A stretch of DNA of 7,940 nt from the NCBI GenBank assembly GCA_023254015.1, contig JALQYS010000214.1:1-7940 (forward strand), given 5' to 3'. The stretch's first letter is position 1. Every line of letters starts with the position of its first letter. Positions 1-5,304 of this stretch are shown here, one piece after another. Under the pieces are notes generated by a model. It saw only the letters and a list, made by a program, of their open reading frames with translations, ran no database searches and was not told the DNA's origin. The position numbers and the translations under genes were made by a program. This DNA comes from Paracoccaceae bacterium (GTDB taxonomy: Bacteria > Pseudomonadota > Alphaproteobacteria > Rhodobacterales > Rhodobacteraceae).

Positions 1-226
1 CAATGCGTCGATTTTTGAGTACGACAATATCCATACCGCGACGCGAACAGGATGGGATCGGCACATGGAGTCGAACCTTCGTGCGCCCTATGTTTTGACC
101 CAAGCATTGGCTGCTCAGGCCCCAGATCCATTGTTGGATGAAATGGGTCGCCGTGACGCCAAGAAGGGCCTTGCGACGCTGTGCATCGGCGGCGGCATGG
201 GCGTGGCGCTGACTCTGGAACGCTGA
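1..226 (+). CDS. phaA: In-frame chimera: short-chain dehydrogenase fragment joined to the C-terminal tail of acetyl-CoA acetyltransferase (PhaA); 5' end outside window
   Basis: The open frame (codons starting at base 2) ends at a TGA at 224-226. Its last ~25 residues, RRDAKKGLATLCIGGGMGVA and a short tail, are the classic thiolase C-terminus. They carry the CxGGG motif whose cysteine (codon 182-184) is the catalytic acid/base of the family. PhaA condenses two acetyl-CoA to acetoacetyl-CoA, the step before PhaB, which fits the phaB gene downstream. A real thiolase should show the GHPIGASG motif with its catalytic histidine about 30 residues before this cysteine. It is absent here in all three forward frames, and the frame instead reads as a short-chain dehydrogenase. 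As it stands this frame cannot encode a working thiolase. Either the locus is rearranged or the contig is chimeric. The thiolase tail is certain; calling the whole frame phaA is not. Confidence 0.75.
   Translation, partial: NASIFEYDNIHTATRTGWDRHMESNLRAPYVLTQALAAQAPDPLLDEMGRRDAKKGLATLCIGGGMGVALTLER
2..145 (+). other. Internal fragment of a short-chain dehydrogenase/reductase (SDR), both ends missing
   Basis: Codons from base 2 read NASIFEYDNIHTAT, then WDRHMESNLRAP and VLTQALAAQAPDP. These match the SDR segment that begins with the (N)NAS motif after beta-strand 4 and runs into helix alpha-5, including the conserved Asn of the N-L-R-A-P stretch. The version with NAS-F-E-D, TR-x-x-W-D-R-H and NLRAPF/YVLTQALAAQAP is, from memory, typical of a conserved Rhodobacterales SDR related to FolM/pteridine-reductase-like proteins. 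The Rossmann glycine motif would lie upstream of the window. The downstream YxxxK catalytic pair is missing because the frame switches to thiolase sequence. Counted by hand, GC over 1-150 is about 53 percent and GC3 about 53 percent, against about 68 and 81 percent for the PhaA tail. The exact junction cannot be fixed; it falls near 137-155. Confidence 0.8.
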
Positions 227-266
227 TCCGCGCCGCAACTGCGAAAAAATCGCTGCAACCGAAAAA

Positions 267-293
267 CAGGCGCGCAATAAAGTTGCGTGCCTG
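267..293 (+). terminator. Strong hairpin in the phaA-phaB spacer (intercistronic terminator, attenuator or processing site)
   Basis: The arms CAGGCGCGCAA (267-277) and TTGCGTGCCTG (283-293) pair over 11 bp with a single G-T wobble, around the 5-nt loop TAAAG. An A-rich run (262-266) precedes the stem and CTCCTATTT follows it, so the trailing T-tract is poor. It may end or attenuate phaA transcription, or protect the 3' end of a processed phaA message. The same dyad (GCGCGCAA/TTGCGTGC) could instead be a protein-binding site. Confidence 0.55.
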
Positions 294-334
294 CTCCTAT
301 TTCGATAACAGGATTTCAAGGACATCTCTTGGAA

Positions 335-340
335 GGAGGA
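335..340 (+). promoter_or_regulatory. Ribosome binding site of phaB
   Basis: GGAGGA lies 4 bases upstream of the ATG at 345, within the longer purine run GGAAGGAGGA (331-340). It fixes the phaB start and predicts strong translation initiation. Confidence 0.85.
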
Positions 341-344
341 TTGA

Positions 345-1070
345 ATGGCAAGAGTTGCACTGGTCACCGGCGGGTCGCGCGGCATTGGGGCTGCAATTTC
401 GGTGGCTTTGAAGGCGGCAGGCTACAAGGTGGCCGCCAACTATGCGGGCAACGATGAGGCCGCCGCCGCCTTTACCAGGGAAACCGGGATTCCCACCTAC
501 AAATGGTCGGTTGCCGACTATGAGGCCTGCAAGGACGGCATCGCCAAGGTCGAGGCCGAGGTTGGCCCGGTGGACGTGCTGGTGAACAACGCAGGCATCA
601 CCCGTGACGCCATGTTCCACAAGATGACCCCCGGCCAGTGGAAAGAGGTGATCGACACCAACCTCACCGGTCTGTTCAACATGACCCATCCGCTGTGGTC
701 GGGGATGCGCGACCGCAAGTTCGGCCGCATCATCAACATCTCGTCGATCAACGGACAGAAGGGCCAAGCGGGGCAGGCGAACTATTCCGCCGCCAAGTCG
801 GGCGATCTGGGTTTCACCAAAGCGCTGGCCCAGGAAGGCGCACGCGCGGGCATCACCGTGAACGCGATCTGCCCGGGCTATATCGGCACGGAGATGGTCC
901 GCGCGATCGATGAGAAGGTGCTGAACGAACGCATCATCCCGCTGATCCCTGTGGGCCGTCTGGGCGAGCCGGAAGAAATCGCGCGTTGCGTGGTGTTCCT
1001 TGCCGCGGATGATGCCGGGTTCATCACCGGATCGACCATCTCGGCCAATGGCGGGCAATTCTTTGTCTGA
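345..1070 (+). CDS. phaB: Acetoacetyl-CoA reductase (NADPH-dependent), PhaB
   Basis: This 241-aa cytoplasmic SDR reduces acetoacetyl-CoA to (R)-3-hydroxybutyryl-CoA, the monomer for polyhydroxybutyrate synthase. The TGGSRGIG cofactor motif is at residues 8-15 and NNAG at 81-84. The tetrad is Asn106, Ser134, Tyr147 and Lys151, in SSINGQ and NYSAAK. The Q-A-G-Q-A-N-Y context (Gln144 three residues before the Tyr) matches PhaB proteins rather than FabG. A PG motif follows at 177-178, and the frame ends in the usual SDR C-terminus ITGSTISANGGQFFV. Length is normal (about 240-246 aa). A strong Shine-Dalgarno supports the ATG at 345. The gene lies 118 bp after the phaA tail, the usual phaAB order, and a hairpin in that spacer may uncouple the two. 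A clear terminator follows. The main alternative, FabG, is unlikely given the active-site context and neighbour. Confidence 0.96.
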   Translation: MARVALVTGGSRGIGAAISVALKAAGYKVAANYAGNDEAAAAFTRETGIPTYKWSVADYEACKDGIAKVEAEVGPVDVLVNNAGITRDAMFHKMTPGQWKEVIDTNLTGLFNMTHPLWSGMRDRKFGRIINISSINGQKGQAGQANYSAAKSGDLGFTKALAQEGARAGITVNAICPGYIGTEMVRAIDEKVLNERIIPLIPVGRLGEPEEIARCVVFLAADDAGFITGSTISANGGQFFV

Positions 1071-1073
1071 CAC

Positions 1074-1101
1074 GTAGGATGGGCAATATTGCCCATCCTA
1101 C
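1074..1101. repeat. 28-bp perfect palindrome downstream of phaB
   Basis: GTAGGATGGGCAAT (1074-1087) is followed directly by its exact reverse complement (1088-1101), with no spacer. It starts 3 bases after the phaB stop. Transcribed, it would form a long GC-rich hairpin that could protect the phaB 3' end or act as part of a tandem terminator. Its form resembles dispersed extragenic palindromes, but only one copy is present in this window. Confidence 0.85.
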
Positions 1102-1103
1102 CG

Positions 1104-1129
1104 AAAGCCCGGCCTTGCGCCGGGCTTTT
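1104..1129 (+). terminator. Rho-independent terminator after phaB
   Basis: AAAGCCCGGC (1104-1113) pairs perfectly with GCCGGGCTTT (1119-1128) around the loop CTTGC. This gives a 10-bp stem that runs into TTTT. It lies 33 bases after the phaB stop and immediately behind the 28-bp palindrome. It separates the pha genes from the transporter gene that follows. Confidence 0.9.
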
Positions 1130-1223
1130 GCCTGCCCGCTGGCCAGGACCTGTTGGCAAAGCGGGGTTGAACCTGCGCCGCTGCACCGCTAGCGATTGAC
1201 GACAGTCGGGGATAGGGCAAGAC

Positions 1224-2096
1224 ATGACACGGCAAAAGGCGACGACCATCGGCTTTACCGCCATTCTGATGTGGGCGCTTCTGGCGCTGATGACCATCGG
1301 CTCGGCCCCGGTTCCTCCCTTTCTTCTCAATGCGTTGTGCTTTGGCATCGGCGGGGCGATCGGGCTGGTCTGGATCGGCCTTGGCGCGGGGTTTTCGGTG
1401 CTCGGCCGGGTCTCGTGGAAAGTCTATGCCTTTGGCACCATCGGCCTGTTCGGCTACCACGCGCTTTACTTCACTGCCTTCCGCATCGCCCCCCACGCCG
1501 AAACCGGCCTGATCGCCTATCTCTGGCCGCTGTTCATCGTGCTGTTCTCGGGTCTTCTGCCCGGCGAGAGGCTGCGGGCGCTGCATGTGGTTGGGGCACT
1601 GGTGGCTTTTGCCGGGGCGGCGCTGATCGTTCTGGGGCGCGACAGCGCTGCGGGCAGCGTGCCGGTTGCCGGGCTGGCGCTTGCCTTTCTTTGTGCCATC
1701 GCCTGGGCCGGCTATTCGGTGCTGTCGCGGAGGCTGGGGGATGTGCCGACGGAATCGGTGGTGGTCTATTGCCTTATGACTGCCGCGCTGTCAGTTCCGG
1801 CGCATCTGATCTGGGAAGAGACGCTATGGCCACAAGGTGGCTGGGGCTGGCTTTCTGTGATCGGTCTGGGCCTTGGGCCGGTGGGGGCGGCGTTTTTCAC
1901 CTGGGACATCGGCATGAAGAAAGGCGACATCCAGCTTTTGGGTGTCGCCTCCTATGCTGCGCCCTTGCTGTCGACCTTGGCGCTGATTGCCGCTGGCAGG
2001 GCCGAGGCAAGGCCGGTTCTTCTGTTGGCCGCGCTGCTGATTACTGCGGGCGCGGTGCTGGCCGCCCGGGCCAGCCTGCGCGCCCGCCCGCGCTGA
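1224..2096 (+). CDS. DMT-superfamily (EamA) transporter, YddG-like amino-acid/metabolite exporter
   Basis: This 290-aa integral inner-membrane protein has about ten hydrophobic segments in two EamA-type halves, typical of drug/metabolite transporters. The first half runs roughly over residues 8-137 and the second over 147-282. The N-terminus MTRQKATTIG is very close to that of E. coli YddG as I remember it. The AYLWP motif (98-102) corresponds to the YLWP of YddG-type exporters of aromatic and other amino acids. FSGLLPGE (108-115) closes the fourth helix, as in EamA proteins. YddG family members work as monomers exporting small molecules; the substrate here cannot be read from the sequence. 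The ATG at 1224 has AGGG (1214-1217) at a 6-base spacing. The gene follows the phaB terminator, so it probably has its own promoter. It converges with the YdcH-like gene, with only 5 bases between the two stops. Confidence 0.88.
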   Translation: MTRQKATTIGFTAILMWALLALMTIGSAPVPPFLLNALCFGIGGAIGLVWIGLGAGFSVLGRVSWKVYAFGTIGLFGYHALYFTAFRIAPHAETGLIAYLWPLFIVLFSGLLPGERLRALHVVGALVAFAGAALIVLGRDSAAGSVPVAGLALAFLCAIAWAGYSVLSRRLGDVPTESVVVYCLMTAALSVPAHLIWEETLWPQGGWGWLSVIGLGLGPVGAAFFTWDIGMKKGDIQLLGVASYAAPLLSTLALIAAGRAEARPVLLLAALLITAGAVLAARASLRARPR

Positions 2097-2101
2097 CAGC
2101 C

Positions 2102-2272
2102 TCAGGCCTGTTGCGACAGACGCTCGATCTCTTCCTTGATCTTCAGCTTCTGCTTTTTCCATTCGTGAATCTGCAGGTCATCCGAACCCGGCGCGCGCTG
2201 CGCCTTTTCCACCATCTCGGAAAGGTGTTCGTGCTTCTTCTTCAGTTCGGCGATATGCGAAGCGACGGTCAT
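2102..2272 (-). CDS. YdcH/DUF465 family small coiled-coil protein
   Basis: The frame encodes 56 residues, starting MTVASHIAELKKKHEHLSEM and ending RLSQQA. It is highly charged, almost wholly helical, and falls into two Lys/Glu-rich amphipathic stretches (about 5-24 and 34-54) separated by the turn RAPGSDDL. The pattern H-x-x-x-L-x-x-K-H-x-x-L, then a conserved KKxKLxIKEEIERL half, is that of the DUF465 family. These are cytoplasmic proteins of unknown role common in alphaproteobacteria. The start is well fixed by AGGAGGA (2278-2284), five bases before the ATG. It lies about 110 bp downstream of the methyltransferase stop in the same direction, so it may be read from the same transcript or from a promoter in the gap. 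I saw no convincing promoter there. The family call is solid; function is unknown. Confidence 0.88.
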   Translation of the reverse strand: MTVASHIAELKKKHEHLSEMVEKAQRAPGSDDLQIHEWKKQKLKIKEEIERLSQQA

Positions 2273-2277
2273 GGAAA

Positions 2278-2284
2278 TCCTCCT
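2278..2284 (-). promoter_or_regulatory. Ribosome binding site of the YdcH/DUF465 gene
   Basis: Read on the minus strand, AGGAGGA sits five bases upstream of the ATG at 2272. It makes this very short frame credible as a gene and fixes its start. Confidence 0.85.
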
Positions 2285-2385
2285 GTGGATGGCTTCAACA
2301 CCCTCAGTGCACCACGAATCCCCCCCGCTGTCATCAAGTCTTCACAGAAATCTGCCGCGACATTCGGTCAAATCGGATTGATCGC

Positions 2386-3159
2386 TCAGGCGAACTCGGC
2401 CGACAGCCCTTCGCCGCCCCGCAGCACGGCATTGGCGCGCGGCGTATAGCTTTCTCGATCGCCGTCATGCGCGGCCCCCTGATGCAGCACCAGCGGCGCC
2501 AGCAGACGGAAGGCCCCCTTGCCGCCCTTGCGCGCCCGCAGAAGGATGCGCAGCGCCGCCCGACCCTCGCGCGGCTGCAGCGGCAGGACCGAGGCCGAGC
2601 CGAGTTTCGCACCCATCGCCGCCAGAACCTCGGGCAGGCCATCGACCCCGCAGATCAGCGTCAGCCAGCCACCGGGGGCCAGACGGCGCGCGGCCGCCTG
2701 CACCCATTCGGCAAGGGGCGTGTCGACTTGCAAGGCACGCGCGCGGGCCGCCACGGGCGAAGGCGTGCCTCCGGCCGGGTAATAGGGCGGGTTGGCGATG
2801 ACATGGTCGAAATCGCGGCGCAGCGCCTTAGGCATCTGCGCCAGATCGCCCGTTTCAACCTGCAGCGCGATGCCGTTATCCGCCGCATTCCGGCGGGCCA
2901 GCGCGGCATAGGCCGACTGCACCTCAAGCCCGGTCAGGATCACGCCGGGAACCCGCGCAGCCAGACACAGCGCAGCCGCCCCCGCCCCGCAGCCCATGTC
3001 TAGCACCGACTGCCCCGGCAAGGCCGGACAGGCCGCCGCCAAAAGCACCGGATCCGTCGCGGCGCGATAGCCCTTTTTCGGCTGCCACAGATGCAGACGC
3101 CCGCAAAGAAAGGCATCCCGCGAAAGCTCTTCCTCTGCAAATTCAGGGCCTTGCATCAT
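2386..3159 (-). CDS. SAM-dependent methyltransferase, tRNA1(Val) adenine-37 N6-methyltransferase (TrmN6) type
   Basis: From the ATG at 3159 the protein has 257 residues. QPKKGYRAATDPVLLAA (about 26-42) is the N-terminal signature of the TrmN6/COG4123 group. VLDMGCGAGAAAL (about 52-64) is the SAM-binding motif I. NPPY (about 123-126) is the motif of N6-adenine and other amino-methylating enzymes. In E. coli the relative methylates A37 of tRNA1(Val); the same role is likely here but is not proven by sequence. The frame stays open to a TTG at 3171, but ATGs at 3159 and 3156 lie just behind a GAGGG stretch and are better starts. Either way the start overlaps the end of the DUF2007 gene (stop at 3143) by 14-17 bases, implying translational coupling. 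Downstream, after about 110 bp, lies the YdcH-like gene. Confidence 0.85.
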   Translation of the reverse strand: MMQGPEFAEEELSRDAFLCGRLHLWQPKKGYRAATDPVLLAAACPALPGQSVLDMGCGAGAAALCLAARVPGVILTGLEVQSAYAALARRNAADNGIALQVETGDLAQMPKALRRDFDHVIANPPYYPAGGTPSPVAARARALQVDTPLAEWVQAAARRLAPGGWLTLICGVDGLPEVLAAMGAKLGSASVLPLQPREGRAALRILLRARKGGKGAFRLLAPLVLHQGAAHDGDRESYTPRANAVLRGGEGLSAEFA

Positions 3160-3370
3160 AGCCCTCGTCAATTCCGTTGTCGCGGATCACGATGCGGGCG
3201 CGAAACCAGTCACGGTCGGCCACCATCAGGCGGCGCGGCAGAATGCCCAAGCCGCCTTCGAACACGCTCATGTGGACGTCCAGCACAAAGCTGTCTATAT
3301 CCTCGCCCTCAAGAAGGGCTTGGGCGAAGGCGATCACGGTCGGATCTGTGGTTTGCAGCAAAAGCTTCAT
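3143..3370 (-). CDS. DUF2007 domain protein (putative signal-transducing protein family)
   Basis: This 75-aa cytoplasmic protein begins MKLLLQTTDPTVIAFAQALL, followed by acidic EGEDID, the glycine-rich VFEGGLGILPRRLMV (about 36-50), and DRDWFRARIVI (about 52-62). This layout fits DUF2007: a small ferredoxin-like fold with an N-terminal helix scanning 'position/sequence' motif, then V-x-x-x-x-A-x-x-L-L and a basic patch. Family function is unknown. It is the first gene of a minus-strand pair; its 3' end overlaps the methyltransferase start, and the pair seems a stable alphaproteobacterial arrangement (from memory). The ATG at 3370 has only a weak upstream ribosome site in a C-rich stretch. It faces the polyprenyl synthase gene across fewer than 50 bp, so its promoter must be very close or lie inside that gene. 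Confidence 0.82.
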   Translation of the reverse strand: MKLLLQTTDPTVIAFAQALLEGEDIDSFVLDVHMSVFEGGLGILPRRLMVADRDWFRARIVIRDNGIDEGYDARP

Positions 3371-3379
3371 GGGGCGCAG

Positions 3380-3395
3380 TTTCGCGGGCGCGGAA
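3380..3395. promoter_or_regulatory. Imperfect inverted repeat in the divergent gap (tentative)
   Basis: TTTCGCG (3380-3386) and CGCGGAA (3389-3395) form a near-perfect dyad with a 2-base centre. It sits in the middle of the short gap between the divergent DUF2007 and polyprenyl synthase genes. It could be a shared operator, but GC-rich DNA often gives such dyads by chance. Confidence 0.25.
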
Positions 3396-3417
3396 CGGAA
3401 TGTCGAGACGTATGGGG

Positions 3418-4416
3418 ATGGCTTTGGATCACGCGAACAAACCGCATGACCGGCTGGCAGAGATTCTGTCGGCGGACATGGAAGCGGTCAACCTGTTGAT
3501 CCGCGAGCGGATGGCAAGCGAGCATGCCCCGCGCATCCCGCAGGTCACTGCCCATCTGATCGAGGCGGGCGGCAAGCGCCTGCGCCCGATGCTGACGCTG
3601 GCGGCCGCGCGGCTGTGCGGCTATGGCGGGCCTTATCACGTGCATCTGGCGGCGGCGGTCGAGTTCATCCATACCGCCACCCTCTTGCATGATGACGTGG
3701 TGGACGAAAGCGCCCAGCGGCGCGGACGGCCAACGGCGAACCTGCTTTGGGACAACAAGTCATCCGTTCTGGTGGGCGACTATCTCTTTGCCCGGTCCTT
3801 CCAGTTGATGACCGAACCGGGCCAGATCCGGGTTCTGGCCATTCTGGCCAATGCCAGCGCCACGATTGCCGAGGGCGAGGTCTTACAACTGACCGCCGCG
3901 CAGGATCTGGCGACGACGGAAGAGATCTATCTGAAAGTGGTGCGCGGCAAGACGGCGGCGCTGTTCTCGGCAGCGACCGAGGTGGGCGGTGTGATTGCGG
4001 GCGCCCCCGAAGATCAGGTGCGCGCGCTGTTCGATTATGGTGATGCGCTGGGGATCGCCTTTCAGATTGCCGATGACCTTCTGGATTATGGCGGCACCGC
4101 TACGGTGACGGGCAAGAACGTGGGGGACGATTTCCGCGAGCGCAAGCTGACCTTGCCGCTCATCAAGGCGGTGGCCAAGGCCGACGCGGAAGAGCGCGCC
4201 TTCTGGGTGCGGGTGATCGAGAAGGGCGACCAGCGCGACGGCGATCTGGAGCACGCCTTGGCGATCATGGCCCGCCACGGGGCGCTGGAGGCAGCCCGCG
4301 CCGATGCGCTCGCCTGGGCCGACCGCGCCCGCGCCGCGTTGCGCAGCCTGCCAGACCATCCGCTGCGGCAGGTGCTGGACGATCTGTCGTCCTATGTGGT
4401 GGCGCGTCTGGCCTGA
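3418..4416 (+). CDS. ispB: Long-chain (E)-polyprenyl diphosphate synthase for the ubiquinone side chain
   Basis: This 332-aa enzyme condenses isopentenyl diphosphate onto farnesyl or geranyl diphosphate; in this bacterial group the product is normally the decaprenyl chain of ubiquinone-10. Visible motifs are GGKRLRP (51-57, IPP binding), the first aspartate-rich motif DDVVD (92-96) with RR at 101-102, GDYLFARSF (120-128), GKTA (177-180) and the second aspartate-rich motif DDLLD (219-223). The block EFIHTATLLHDDVVDES is that of IspB-type synthases. The small Ala87, five residues before the first Asp motif, permits long products. Length is normal (about 320-340). The start is uncertain: in-frame ATGs lie at 3400, 3412 and 3418; none has a strong ribosome site, and 3418 best fits the family length as I recall it. 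It diverges from the DUF2007 gene and converges with ispE. Exact product chain length cannot be read from sequence. Confidence 0.93.
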   Translation: MALDHANKPHDRLAEILSADMEAVNLLIRERMASEHAPRIPQVTAHLIEAGGKRLRPMLTLAAARLCGYGGPYHVHLAAAVEFIHTATLLHDDVVDESAQRRGRPTANLLWDNKSSVLVGDYLFARSFQLMTEPGQIRVLAILANASATIAEGEVLQLTAAQDLATTEEIYLKVVRGKTAALFSAATEVGGVIAGAPEDQVRALFDYGDALGIAFQIADDLLDYGGTATVTGKNVGDDFRERKLTLPLIKAVAKADAEERAFWVRVIEKGDQRDGDLEHALAIMARHGALEAARADALAWADRARAALRSLPDHPLRQVLDDLSSYVVARLA

Positions 4417-4427
4417 GGCGCGCCTCA
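4414..4427. repeat. 14-bp perfect palindrome over the polyprenyl synthase stop codon
   Basis: TGAGGCG and CGCCTCA are exact reverse complements with no spacer, and the first three bases are the stop codon. A second short stem, CGCCC/GGGCG (4432-4436 and 4440-4444), follows. Together they occupy most of the 39-bp gap between the convergent polyprenyl synthase and ispE genes. They may act as a bidirectional end signal, although there is no T-tract. Confidence 0.4.
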
Positions 4428-4455
4428 TCGTCGCCCTTCGGGCGCTCTTCGGCGG

Positions 4456-5304
4456 CTATCTGGCGAGGGGGGAGGCCTGAACCCACCAACCGGGCTGAGC
4501 CCGCGCCAGCGCCCGCGCGGCCGACTCGGCGGCGGCGGCCTCGGAGAAGAGGCCAAAGCAGGTTGCCCCCGATCCCGACATCCGCGCCAGATGGCAGCCT
4601 GCCTGCGCCGCAAGCGCGGCCTTGACGGTTGCGATCACCGGCAATGCCGCAATGGCCGGCGCTTCGAGATCATTGCGCTGGACGCCCAACCAGTCTGCCA
4701 GGGCCGGCACATCCGGCAAGTTCGGCAGATCGGGCGGCAGCGGGGCGTTGTCCTTGCGCGTCAAGCCGCGAAAGACGGTCGGGGTTGAGACATGCACCCG
4801 CGGATTGACCAGCACCAGATGGGCAGGCGGCAATGGATGGGGTAAGCGCGATACGACCTCGCCCACCCCCTGCATCCGGGCGGGATGACCGGCAAGGCAG
4901 ACCGGAACGTCGGCGCCCAGGGCCAGCACTGCCGCGGCGTCCGGCACAGGCATGCCCCAAAGCCGCGCCAGCGCCTTGAGCGTGGCCGCCGCATCGGCCG
5001 ACCCGCCGCCGATGCCCGAGGCCACCGGCAACCTTTTGTCGAGCGTGATCGCCGCCCCCTGCCCTGCCGCGAAGGACCGCGCGGCGCGAAGCACAAGATT
5101 GTCCTCGCCCGCGCCAAGGCCCTCGGCCTCGGGGCCGGTCAGCGACAGGGTCATGGCACTGGCCGGGGCGCAGCTGACCAGATCACCCGTCTCGGCAAAG
5201 ACCACCAGACTGTCCAAGAGGTGATAGCCATCAGCCCTTTGGCCGGTGACATGCAGGCAAAGATTGACCTTTGCCCGCGCCCGTTCGCAAACGGCACCGC
5301 TCAC
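4456..5304 (-). CDS. ispE: 4-diphosphocytidyl-2-C-methyl-D-erythritol kinase, IspE
   Basis: This 282-aa cytoplasmic GHMP-family kinase phosphorylates the 2-hydroxyl of CDP-methylerythritol, the fourth step of the MEP route to IPP and DMAPP. The N-terminal motif AKVNLCLHVTGQRADGYH (11-28) includes the catalytic Lys12. The ATP-binding GHMP motif LPVASGIGGGSADAAATL spans 92-109. Asp132 in LGADVPVCL is the predicted catalytic base. The third motif, MSGSGATCFGLF, is at 242-253. Length is typical (about 280-290). The start is GTG, and it overlaps the stop of the upstream TPR gene as GTGA (5301-5304), so ispE is likely translated by re-initiation from the TPR message. It ends with TAG near the polyprenyl synthase gene, which runs toward it. 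Both enzymes serve isoprenoid synthesis, but they are on opposite strands and not one operon. Confidence 0.96.
   Translation of the reverse strand: MSGAVCERARAKVNLCLHVTGQRADGYHLLDSLVVFAETGDLVSCAPASAMTLSLTGPEAEGLGAGEDNLVLRAARSFAAGQGAAITLDKRLPVASGIGGGSADAAATLKALARLWGMPVPDAAAVLALGADVPVCLAGHPARMQGVGEVVSRLPHPLPPAHLVLVNPRVHVSTPTVFRGLTRKDNAPLPPDLPNLPDVPALADWLGVQRNDLEAPAIAALPVIATVKAALAAQAGCHLARMSGSGATCFGLFSEAAAAESAARALARAQPGWWVQASPLAR

Noticed and set aside
1..226. Simple frameshift in phaA as the reason for the missing thiolase motif
   Set aside because: None of the three forward frames upstream of the tail gives thiolase sequence, and one continuous frame gives a coherent SDR segment instead.
181..411. 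76-aa plus-strand frame between phaA and phaB
   Set aside because: It overlaps the PhaA tail and the phaB start in another frame, lacks a ribosome site and has random-looking composition.
297..1073. Long minus-strand open frame opposite phaB, and similar long antisense frames elsewhere (for example 1098-1586, 3883-4428)
   Set aside because: They mirror well-identified genes on the other strand, and their proteins are rich in Arg, His, Gly and Gln without domain motifs, as expected from antisense reading of GC-rich codons.
1131..1223. Riboswitch or leader in the gap between the phaB terminator and the transporter gene
   Set aside because: The 93-bp gap shows no conserved leader motif or strong stem that I can recognise, only a weak AGGG ribosome site.
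2273..2385. Promoter for the YdcH/DUF465 gene (a TTGACC box on the minus strand near 2365)
   Set aside because: No acceptable -10 element follows at 16-18 bases. The single box is not enough to call a promoter, and I saw nothing else definite in this gap.
3091..3417. N-terminal extension of the polyprenyl synthase frame back to 3091
   Set aside because: The extra ~109 residues are Arg/Ser-rich antisense of the DUF2007 and methyltransferase genes and have no counterpart in polyprenyl synthases.
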